From contig JAUVKE010000148.1 of the NCBI GenBank assembly GCA_030592105.1, forward strand, positions 1 to 6,603: a stretch of DNA of 6,603 nt, written 5' to 3'. Source of the DNA: Desulfobacteraceae bacterium (GTDB lineage: Bacteria > Desulfobacterota > Desulfobacteria > Desulfobacterales > BuS5). Numbering within the stretch: the stretch's first letter is position 1; each line of letters begins with the position of its first letter. The notes under the pieces were generated by a model. The model was not told the DNA's origin. It saw only the letters and a list, made by a program, of their open reading frames with translations, and did no database searches. Of this stretch, positions 1 through 5,023 are shown in pieces. A program made the position numbers and the translations under genes.

Positions 1-91
1 TATTTTGACGGTTCTCAATATCATTAAATTGTTTTAAATTGATTACGAGTTGTTTCATACCTTGTGTGAATTCTTTACCTTGAAATGACAT
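1..91 (-). CDS. transposase, N-terminal 30 residues (partial, runs off left edge)
   Basis: Reading leftward from the ATG at 91-89 gives MSFQGKEFTQGMKQLV and continues open to the window edge (30 codons). The same start occurs in the right copy. The charged, helical beginning is what one expects just ahead of the helix-turn-helix of an IS630-type transposase, but the DDE catalytic domain lies outside the window, so the family cannot be confirmed here. A G-rich stretch about 8 nt before the ATG is a weak ribosome binding site. A strong sigma-70-type promoter sits 50-80 nt upstream inside the IS. Confidence 0.65.
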   Translation of the reverse strand, partial: MSFQGKEFTQGMKQLVINLKQFNDIENRQN

Positions 92-142
92 TGGCGCAAC
101 CCCATATAATTTTTAGCAACAATCCCCATATTTTATACGGAA

Positions 143-171
143 ATTGTAAGCTATTGCAATAGGGTTGTCAA
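143..171 (-). promoter_or_regulatory. transposase promoter, left IS copy
   Basis: On the minus strand TTGACA (171-166) is followed after 17 nt by TACAAT (148-143), a perfect -35 and a 5/6 -10 box at ideal spacing. A 12-bp perfect palindrome, CTATTGCAATAG (151-162), fills most of the spacer. The identical arrangement is in the right copy. Confidence 0.6.
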
Positions 172-205
172 GCAATAAATATCAAGTCATATGGAATACG
201 CTATA

Positions 206-421
206 ACGGAAAACGGGAATAACAAACTTGTTCAAGTCTGTTATGATATGGTTCATATTAATACTTATAACCGGGAGAAAAAGGCTCTTCTTGCCGGAAT
301 CAGTGAACTGGGGCTTTTAACCGGCCTGATTCTGACCAAAGATGAGAAACGACTGGAAAAGCATGGCAATTATTCATTAAAAATTGTTCCGGTATGGGAG
401 TGGCTGCTGAATTTGAAGTAA
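206..421 (+). pseudogene. C-terminal remnant of an AAA/DUF4143-type ATPase, truncated by the IS
   Basis: About 71 codons remain of what is normally a protein of some 380-450 residues. The segments NKLVQVCYDM, REKKALLAGI, GLILTKDE and KIVPVWEWLLNLK fit the C-terminal part of DUF4143-containing AAA ATPases, which often end in a 'PvWeWLL'-like motif. The P-loop ATPase domain and most of DUF4143 are missing because the IS joins at 205/206. An ATG at 191, inside the IS end, is by chance in frame and could start a 76-residue ORF, but there is no Shine-Dalgarno sequence before it. The fragment is most likely non-functional. The family match is from recall of the motif pattern, not from a search. It stops at the TAA at 419-421, right before a hairpin repeat. 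Confidence 0.65.
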
Positions 422-422
422 T

Positions 423-529
423 TCCTCGTTCCCATGCTCCAGCGTGGGAACGCAAACCTACGACCTTCCCGCTCCAGCGTGGGAACCTAACATGATATGC
501 ATTCCCACGGAGGACAGTGGGAACGAGGA
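423..529. repeat. compound palindromic (REP/MITE-like) intergenic repeat
   Basis: The outer ends TCCTCGTTCCCA (423-434) and TGGGAACGAGGA (518-529) are perfect 12-nt inverted repeats. Inside are three hairpins built on the same TTCCC/GGGAA theme. The first is 427-437 with 442-452, an 11-bp stem with one G-T pair and loop TCCA. The second is 466-472 with 477-485, the same hairpin missing two bases on the left side. The third is 502-508 with 517-523, 7 bp with loop GGAGGACA. It is non-coding. Such 'CCTCGTTCCCA...' repeats are, to my knowledge, common in delta-proteobacterial and cyanobacterial genomes. It directly follows the truncated ATPase gene and may act as its transcription end. Confidence 0.75.
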
Positions 530-589
530 GGTTGCTTTTACCTTCCTGCCTTCAGTCTAAACAACTTCCGCCTGACCACGTGAGTAGTC

Positions 590-603
590 ACAAAATATTT
601 TGT
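590..603. promoter_or_regulatory. 14-bp perfect palindrome ahead of the operon (possible operator)
   Basis: ACAAAATATTTTGT is its own reverse complement and lies 111 nt before the first gene of the block, in the only sizeable gene-free stretch upstream (422-713). TTGTCA at 600-605 overlaps its right end and could be a -35 box, with AATATT (622-627) as a weak 4/6 -10 box 16 nt on. AT-rich DNA produces such palindromes by chance, so a regulatory role is only a suggestion. Apart from this and the hairpin repeat, I see nothing else in 422-713. Confidence 0.3.
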
Positions 604-713
604 CATATTAAAAAAAAAATGAATATTTTTTCAACTTATCCGTCAATAGTTTTTAAAAGCCGATTTTTTAAAAATTTAATTTTTTAACATTTAATATTCT
701 AAGGAGGAAAAAA

Positions 714-1628
714 ATGAAAAAAACAGTCTTTATTATTTTGGCAATCTTCTTTTTTATCGGAACGGCGTCCGCAGGCTTTGCAGCCGAAGGGGTCGCTATC
801 CAGCGGGTGATAACCAATACCCGGTCTGAGCTTGGCCAGCTTGCTTCATCGTCAAAGGCCCGTAACATCACAGAACTTATGAAAAAATTCGACACGCAAT
901 ATGAAACCTGGAGCAGCTCCTGCGGAGGAGGGGAAAATTTTGATCCGGCAAATGTCAGCGATGCATGCAAGGCAATGGCATCCCAGATGCGTGAAACCGG
1001 CATACTGCTTTACGGCAGTCTTGCTGAATACCTGCCGGATGTAGCCGCCAGATATGAACAGGGCGCCATGTCCACAAACCGCATTATTATTGAAAAAGCA
1101 GTAGGGCAAACACCGGCTTCTCTTTACCAGGCTGCAATGGATAGAGCCGCTCAGTCTTTAAATTCTGGGGACATGACTCAAAATTCAAAGTATAAAGGTT
1201 CTAATGATTCTAATGATAGTACAGAGCCATTTGGTATAGAATCAATTGGTTATCTTGATCCGACAGATGAGATGTTTAAGGTGCTGGAAAAGCTTGTACC
1301 TGATTTTGGCAATGAACTTTCGGAAGTGATAAGAGCTGGAAGTACGCAGATATCTATGACAAAAAAAGCAAAACGTGCCAGATATCTTGCAGAAAAATTT
1401 GAAAAAGCAAAATTTATGCTGGAATCTCAGCGTGAATATGGCGAAATTATTTTTAATGCCACAAATGCTGTAAGTGCGATGCCCCAGGTACTTGGTTTGC
1501 AATATACAGGCGCCGGTCTGTCGGCCAGAGCAAATGCAAAAGTAATAGAATACTATCGTAAAAAAAATACACCTGTATCACCGGCTGTAAAGAAAAAAAA
1601 ATTTGGCGGGTTTAAACCAAGAACATAA
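714..1628 (+). CDS. secreted protein of unknown function, first gene of the operon
   Basis: A 304-residue protein I do not recognise. A consensus ribosome site AAGGAGG (701-707) sits 6 nt before the ATG and fixes the start. Residues 1-23 form a Sec signal peptide: Lys-Lys, a hydrophobic core, then a cleavage site after TASA (20) or GFA (23). The mature part is mostly predicted helix and falls into two blocks, about 25-148 and 175-285, joined by a Ser/Asn/Asp-rich linker (148-172). Two cysteines, C70 and C85, lie close together in the first block and could form a disulfide. The C-terminus is strongly basic (KKKKFGGFKPRT). It is followed 23 nt later by a lipoprotein gene on the same strand. A periplasmic role in the same complex as the downstream stator-like proteins is inferred from the operon only. 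Confidence 0.85.
   Translation: MKKTVFIILAIFFFIGTASAGFAAEGVAIQRVITNTRSELGQLASSSKARNITELMKKFDTQYETWSSSCGGGENFDPANVSDACKAMASQMRETGILLYGSLAEYLPDVAARYEQGAMSTNRIIIEKAVGQTPASLYQAAMDRAAQSLNSGDMTQNSKYKGSNDSNDSTEPFGIESIGYLDPTDEMFKVLEKLVPDFGNELSEVIRAGSTQISMTKKAKRARYLAEKFEKAKFMLESQREYGEIIFNATNAVSAMPQVLGLQYTGAGLSARANAKVIEYYRKKNTPVSPAVKKKKFGGFKPRT
1199..1216 (+). repeat. tandem 9-bp duplication inside the first gene's linker
   Basis: TTCTAATGA occurs twice back to back and encodes SND-SND within a Ser/Asn/Asp-rich linker. It sits in a locally more AT-rich part of the gene. The frame is kept, so it changes linker length only. Confidence 0.6.
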
Positions 1629-1651
1629 TCGAAACAAGGAGAATAAATATA

Positions 1652-2212
1652 ATGAAAAAAATAACAATACTTATATCCGCAGTTATCTGCTTCTTTGCTT
1701 CAGGATGTGCGGGAACACAAAAAATGACAAATACAGGGGCAATTCCCATACCATCACCTTTAACCATGATTGCACAAATTGAGTCCTTTAAACCGGAAGT
1801 TGCCTGCAGTCAGGCGCTTGAAGTGGTAAATAATAATCCTTATACTCAGGAGTTTTTTGAAAAAATTTTTGCAAAGCTTGTTGTGCAAAGTAAAAACAGC
1901 GCAAATCCTGAAAATGCTGATATTATCTGGGACAATTTTGTGAATCCATTAAATCAGGCTGGTAAGGTGCCACCGGATTTAGCAAAAAAATTATGGAATT
2001 ATTATTTTTCAAAAGTGTTTAGTAGCCTGCCAGATAAAGATATGACGGCTTGCTGCCGTAATCTGAGCAGCATAAAAAAAAATATTGAAAAGGAATATAT
2101 TCTTAAACAGGAAGGTTTTTTAGCCTGCAAACAAGGAGATCCCGACGTTCAATTTTCAAATGCAATGCGTGTTTATAACGCTATATGGGCAGTTTGTAAT
2201 GAAGTTAAGTGA
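1652..2212 (+). CDS. cysteine-rich outer-membrane lipoprotein, unknown function
   Basis: A 186-residue predicted lipoprotein. AAGGAGA (1636-1642) lies 9 nt before the ATG. The signal peptide ends in a lipobox, A16-S17-G18-C19, followed by Ala at +2 rather than Asp, which favours sorting to the outer membrane. The mature part is predicted mostly helical and carries five further cysteines (C52, the adjacent pair C134-C135, C159, C182), unusually many for a protein this size and suggestive of disulfides. Aromatic-rich patches (WNYYFSKVF, residues 115-123) may be packing helices. No known domain is recognised. It follows the secreted-protein gene by 23 nt, so the two are very probably co-transcribed. 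A 97-nt gap then separates it from the next gene, the largest gap within the block. Confidence 0.85.
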   Translation: MKKITILISAVICFFASGCAGTQKMTNTGAIPIPSPLTMIAQIESFKPEVACSQALEVVNNNPYTQEFFEKIFAKLVVQSKNSANPENADIIWDNFVNPLNQAGKVPPDLAKKLWNYYFSKVFSSLPDKDMTACCRNLSSIKKNIEKEYILKQEGFLACKQGDPDVQFSNAMRVYNAIWAVCNEVK

Positions 2213-2272
2213 TCAGTATTTAACAGAAAAATTGATTAATGTCCGGCTGGGATCTTTCTGTATTTTATTTCT

Positions 2273-2278
2273 TATAAT
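2273..2278 (+). promoter_or_regulatory. perfect -10 hexamer in the 97-nt intergenic gap (possible internal promoter)
   Basis: TATAAT lies 32 nt before the next start codon, in the only real gap inside the operon. No convincing -35 box is found 15-18 nt upstream and there is no extended -10 TG. In AT-rich DNA this may be chance. If real, it would let the membrane and enzyme genes be expressed separately from the first two. Confidence 0.22.
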
Positions 2279-2309
2279 TTCCTGATCGGAGATTAGTGGG
2301 GAAATTTGA

Positions 2310-2858
2310 ATGAAAACTTTGTTTGTTATAATTATGTCGGCTGTTCTGGCTGCGGTTATTTGTATGATACTTATCTCAACAGAAATTATTAATTTTAAAA
2401 AAATCGCTGTAGAACCGTTAAAAACAGTAATTAAAAAAACAGAACCTGTTCTTCACAAGATACAGAATAACATATTAAAAACACCAGTTAAGGATAATCC
2501 TGAATCTTTGCCTGAAATAGATCGGCAAGAGATTATTTCTAAAGAAGCCGTCGATTTTTTGCAGGCCGCGGTTGAAAAAGGGATAGATGATGTGGAAGAG
2601 AAGTTCAAAAAATTTTTGAAAAAAGATCAAAATCTTGATGATGATAAGGTTCAAAAATTTTTAAAAATGAGCTTCTGGAAAAATTTCGTTACCTTGCAGA
2701 ATATGGAAAGTACTGATCGCGATAAAATAAAACTGGAATTTGCCAGGGAACTTGAGCTGAAAAAGGCCGGGTTTGCCGCAAAAGGGATAATTCTTATGAA
2801 AAGCGAAATTGAGTCGGCTGAAAAAGAGCTTGAGATAAGGTTGAAGGTGGAAGATTGA
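2310..2858 (+). CDS. membrane-anchored alpha-helical protein, unknown function
   Basis: A 182-residue protein with one hydrophobic segment (about residues 4-25) and a long, charged, mainly helical remainder (Lys/Glu-rich, about 70-180) with coiled-coil character. No cleavage site is evident, so the segment is probably a membrane anchor. Topology is uncertain: lysines just after the segment (FKK, K38, KK) would favour a cytoplasmic C-terminus, whereas the operon context would favour a periplasmic one. The ribosome site GGGGA (2298-2302) is moderate, 7 nt before the ATG. The last codons lie in a purine-rich repeat that also supplies the stop codon and the next gene's ribosome site. I recognise no family. 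Because it sits directly before the channel protein, an accessory subunit of that complex is a reasonable guess. Confidence 0.8.
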   Translation: MKTLFVIIMSAVLAAVICMILISTEIINFKKIAVEPLKTVIKKTEPVLHKIQNNILKTPVKDNPESLPEIDRQEIISKEAVDFLQAAVEKGIDDVEEKFKKFLKKDQNLDDDKVQKFLKMSFWKNFVTLQNMESTDRDKIKLEFARELELKKAGFAAKGIILMKSEIESAEKELEIRLKVED

Positions 2859-2872
2859 AGGTGGGAGGTGGT
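2841..2872 (+). repeat. purine-rich GAAGGTGG minisatellite-like repeat at a gene junction
   Basis: Degenerate units of GAAGGTGG/GAAGATT run through the end of one gene into the ribosome binding site of the next. The 11-mer GAAGGTGGAAG (2843-2853) recurs at 6288-6298 in the gap after the last complete gene. The repeat contributes the stop codon (2856-2858) and the GGGAGG site (2863-2868). Confidence 0.5.
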
Positions 2873-3418
2873 ATGAAGTCAATATTTACTATTTTAATTC
2901 TTTCAATATTCTGGAGCTTTTTGTTTGTCTGTGCCGGGGTTTTTAGCGGTATGATTACGATTACCGCATCCCCTGACTGGCTGCTCCATCCTCTGTCCGC
3001 ATTGTACCGGCATCTTAAATTATCTATTGTTCCGTTTGGGGCGCTTTTTGCTCTCTATTTTTATCTGATCAACAGGATTCGAAGCGAACTCGGCAAAGAA
3101 AATTCTGTTCTTTCACGGCTTACATTTTATGACCGCCTGCTTAATACAACTATTTCCATGTTTTTTGGAGTGGGCGTTATATGGACGGCCATAGGGATGG
3201 AAACAGCGCTTATGAGCGCCCTTGACGGCACAGGCGCTTCAAGCGACATGACCGCCCAGGGTGTTCTGGAAAATCTTGTTAACGGAGGGCTTCTTCTGGC
3301 TCTAAGCACAACTGTTTTTGGAGGCGCCTGCGGATATATGCTGCGGCTTTTAAAAATTATTTTTATCGGCAGAAACTGGGACGAGATTATCTTGAAAGAG
3401 GCGGATGCAAATGAATAA
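2873..3418 (+). CDS. MotA/TolQ/ExbB-like ion-channel (stator) subunit, minimal form
   Basis: A 181-residue membrane protein, probably the channel half of an ion-driven stator. Four hydrophobic stretches (about 4-30, 50-68, 94-117 and 133-165) give a MotA-like layout, but the loop between the second and third is only about 25 residues instead of the roughly 100-residue cytoplasmic domain of MotA. The third stretch, GVGVIWTAIGM (100-110), and the fourth, ALSTTVFGGACGY (143-155), resemble the TolQ/ExbB pore helices, where conserved threonines or serines line the ion path; T105, S145, T146 and T147 are the candidates. The ATG at 2873 is preferred because GGGAGG (2863-2868) lies just upstream; a TTG at 2855 would overlap the previous stop and add six residues. 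The downstream gene, overlapping by 8 nt, encodes a TolR/ExbD-like partner, which supports the call. The similarity is weak and was judged by eye. Confidence 0.65.
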   Translation: MKSIFTILILSIFWSFLFVCAGVFSGMITITASPDWLLHPLSALYRHLKLSIVPFGALFALYFYLINRIRSELGKENSVLSRLTFYDRLLNTTISMFFGVGVIWTAIGMETALMSALDGTGASSDMTAQGVLENLVNGGLLLALSTTVFGGACGYMLRLLKIIFIGRNWDEIILKEADANE

Positions 3419-4214
3419 AGTAGCGTTGCTTTGCGGTGATTCCAGCCATGACGATCAGGTTCTGGAAACAGACATTATGCGGTTTATGGCCATTATCGGG
3501 ATTATTTTCTGGATAATTTTTTCCATGATTAAAAGCATGCCGTTTAAGGCTGCGGAAACATTTCCTGAAAAAAAAAGCGTATCCATTCAAATGCCCGAAC
3601 CTGCAAATCTCCAAAAACAAAAACCTGTCTTAAAAATAGAAAAAAGGCCGAAACCACGATCAGAACTTCGACCAAAACCCCAACCGGAACCCAGGCAGAA
3701 AGCTGAAACTTTTGCGCAAACTAAACCCGATAAACCATTGATAAGCAACAAACCGCCTATGCAAAAAGGCGTATTTATGCAGTTTCACACCCGCCGGGAT
3801 CTGCTTTTGCTGATGGCAAAAGGAAAGGTGCGGATTTTCTGCCGTGCAAAGGCAAAGGGGTTTGATCTTTTTTTCGAGGGTTTTTCCACGGAAGATTCAG
3901 TGGTTTTCAAGAGTGTTTCAAACATCCCCGCAAGCCTGTGGGAGATTAAAACCGGAAAAGACAGGGACTATTTTATAGATATTATAAGCAGATTATTTCC
4001 TGCCCTGCGCTCTTTTAACGACCGCCGGGTAATGGTATCTTTTACGGATCAGGAACTTGAAAACAGGGTTATTCAAAGATTAGACCGACTGCAAAAAGAA
4101 TCGCGCAATGGAATTTTATCAATCAAGGCCGGCGGCGAGGCGGTCTTTTCCGGATTTGAAAGCGGACAGGCCTCTGAAAAAATCATACCCACAGTTGAAG
4201 GAGGGAATCAATGA
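3411..4214 (+). CDS. TolR/ExbD-like stator partner with Pro/Lys-rich periplasmic linker
   Basis: A 267-residue protein predicted to pair with the upstream channel protein. A short acidic N-terminus is followed by ETDIMRF and one membrane helix (22-43). D21 with 'DIM' matches the 'DVM/DVL' signature of TolR and ExbD, whose Asp binds the driving ion, so D21 is the likely ion-binding residue. Residues 50-118 are rich in Pro, Lys, Glu and Gln (KRPKPRSELRPKPQPEP), like the periplasm-spanning linker of TonB. Residues about 120-250 form a mixed alpha/beta domain I do not recognise; it is not plainly the usual ExbD periplasmic domain. The ATG at 3411 is preferred to 3405 because AAAGAGG (3395-3401) is 9 nt from it; it overlaps the channel gene by 8 nt. 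The stop overlaps the next start (ATGA at 4211-4214), indicating translational coupling. Confidence 0.7.
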   Translation: MNKVALLCGDSSHDDQVLETDIMRFMAIIGIIFWIIFSMIKSMPFKAAETFPEKKSVSIQMPEPANLQKQKPVLKIEKRPKPRSELRPKPQPEPRQKAETFAQTKPDKPLISNKPPMQKGVFMQFHTRRDLLLLMAKGKVRIFCRAKAKGFDLFFEGFSTEDSVVFKSVSNIPASLWEIKTGKDRDYFIDIISRLFPALRSFNDRRVMVSFTDQELENRVIQRLDRLQKESRNGILSIKAGGEAVFSGFESGQASEKIIPTVEGGNQ

Positions 4215-5020
4215 AGATCATTAGAAACGTTATGTTTTACCTGTGGCTGCCGCTTCTTGTTTCGGGATTTGGGCAGGCTTATGCGGCAATTTCGCCGGAC
4301 CCCATAATCAACTCAGACCTGAAAGAGATCTTTGCAGATGCTCCCCCTGTCAAAGGGTATCCCTATCAGAAGCTTTTCAAAGAGGCCGCGCGGCGGTACG
4401 GGCTTCCCCTTCCCTATCTGCTCGCGGTTGCCCGCGGAGAATCATTTTTTGACCCCAATGCCGTAAGTTCCAAAGGCGCTATTGGGCTTATGCAGATTAT
4501 GCCCGCGACCGCAGGTGATTACGGCGTAAAAAAAGAACAACTTTTCGATCCTGCTGAAAATATTGATACAGGGGCCCATCTTCTTTCCGATTTGAATACA
4601 CGGTTAGATGACCCATACCTTGCGCTTGCAGCCTATTATTGCGGACAGGGAGGCGTGGATATAGATAATGTTACAATAAGGGAAGATTGCAATGAATATG
4701 TTCATTATATCCATTCCCACCTGAAAAAGATTTTAAAGACAGCCGGGCTGAATCTTCCTGATTCCGCAGTCAGGGAAAAACATTTTGTTTTAACGGTCTT
4801 TGATAATTTTCTTGATGCAGAGTCTTTTGTGAAGTTTTTATCGAAAAAACTACCCATGATGCAGTTTGAAATATTTCGCAAAGAAGCGGTTTTAAAAGAC
4901 CATAATCGTTATCAGTATCAAATTATGGCTGCCGGCAATGGTGAAAAAACAAAAGATGAAGTCTGCGCCATGATTGAAAAGGCCAGCGGTTTTTCTTTTT
5001 GCACAGGCAAAGGAGAGTAA
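4211..5020 (+). CDS. lytic murein transglycosylase (SLT/goose-lysozyme fold) with SPOR-like C-terminal region
   Basis: A 269-residue exported enzyme predicted to cleave the MurNAc-GlcNAc bond of peptidoglycan. Residues 1-25 are a Sec signal peptide (cleavage after AYA). The SLT domain spans about 48-175: RRYGLPLPYLLAVARGES holds the catalytic glutamate E77, then GAIGLMQIMPATA (89-101), then LALAAYYCGQGGV (137-149). The last motif is usually 'AAYNAG', so Asn is replaced by Tyr and Ala by Cys. Residues 190-265 alternate strand-helix-strand-strand-helix-strand (HFVLTVFDNF, DAESFVKFL, RYQYQIMAAG, KTKDEVCAMIEKA), resembling a SPOR peptidoglycan-binding fold; this part is inference. AAGGAGGG (4198-4205) is 5 nt from the ATG, which overlaps the TolR/ExbD-like gene's stop. 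Coupling to that gene suggests the enzyme opens peptidoglycan for, or under control of, the stator-like complex. Confidence 0.9.
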   Translation: MKIIRNVMFYLWLPLLVSGFGQAYAAISPDPIINSDLKEIFADAPPVKGYPYQKLFKEAARRYGLPLPYLLAVARGESFFDPNAVSSKGAIGLMQIMPATAGDYGVKKEQLFDPAENIDTGAHLLSDLNTRLDDPYLALAAYYCGQGGVDIDNVTIREDCNEYVHYIHSHLKKILKTAGLNLPDSAVREKHFVLTVFDNFLDAESFVKFLSKKLPMMQFEIFRKEAVLKDHNRYQYQIMAAGNGEKTKDEVCAMIEKASGFSFCTGKGE

Positions 5021-5023
5021 AAA

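Larger units (their letters stand above)
1..205 (-). mobile_element. IS630-like insertion sequence, 5' end (left copy, partial)
   Basis: This is the 5' terminal part of an insertion sequence whose transposase reads off the left edge. Positions 13-206 are the reverse complement of 6410-6603 with only three mismatches (at 110, 128 and 140) and no gaps, so both are copies of one element. The similarity stops exactly at 206/6410, which marks the IS end (TAGCGTATTCCATATG read inward). A TA dinucleotide lies at the edge of both copies (204-205 and 6411-6412). This fits the TA target duplication of the IS630/Tc1-mariner group, although the TA could also belong to the element. The family call is inference from the TA and the protein start; the mobile-element call itself is firm. 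Confidence 0.8.

Noticed and set aside
13..206. Inverted ends as an assembly or chimera artefact
   Set aside because: The arms differ at three positions and each joins a different interrupted gene, as expected for two real IS copies; reads across the ends would settle it.
424..529. CRISPR-like array from the repeated TTCCC/GGGAA units
   Set aside because: The units are palindromic, unequal and unevenly spaced, with no spacers of constant length and no cas genes.
668..1003. 111-codon open frame on the minus strand
   Set aside because: It is antisense to the well-supported gene at 714-1628, has no ribosome site and its product has no recognisable features.
2223..2261. Possible terminator ACAGAAA/TTTCTGT after the Cys-rich lipoprotein gene
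   Set aside because: A 7-bp AT-rich stem with a 25-nt loop is too weak, and the following T-run is interrupted.
2855..2875. TTG start at 2855 for the channel protein
   Set aside because: It overlaps the previous stop and lies inside the repeat; the ATG at 2873 follows GGGAGG and starts directly at the first membrane helix.
2873..4214. Zorya (zorAB) anti-phage defence locus
   Set aside because: ZorA has a long cytoplasmic coiled-coil tail and zorAB sits with zorC/D or zorE; here the channel protein has almost no cytoplasmic part and the neighbours are exported envelope proteins.
2873..4214. Ordinary Tol-Pal or Ton operon
   Set aside because: No TolA, TolB, Pal, CpoB, TonB or receptor gene is present, and the TolR/ExbD-like protein has an atypical C-terminal part.
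4243..4452. 69-codon plus-strand open frame inside the transglycosylase gene
   Set aside because: It overlaps the signal peptide and SLT domain in another frame; the SLT frame is clearly the coding one.
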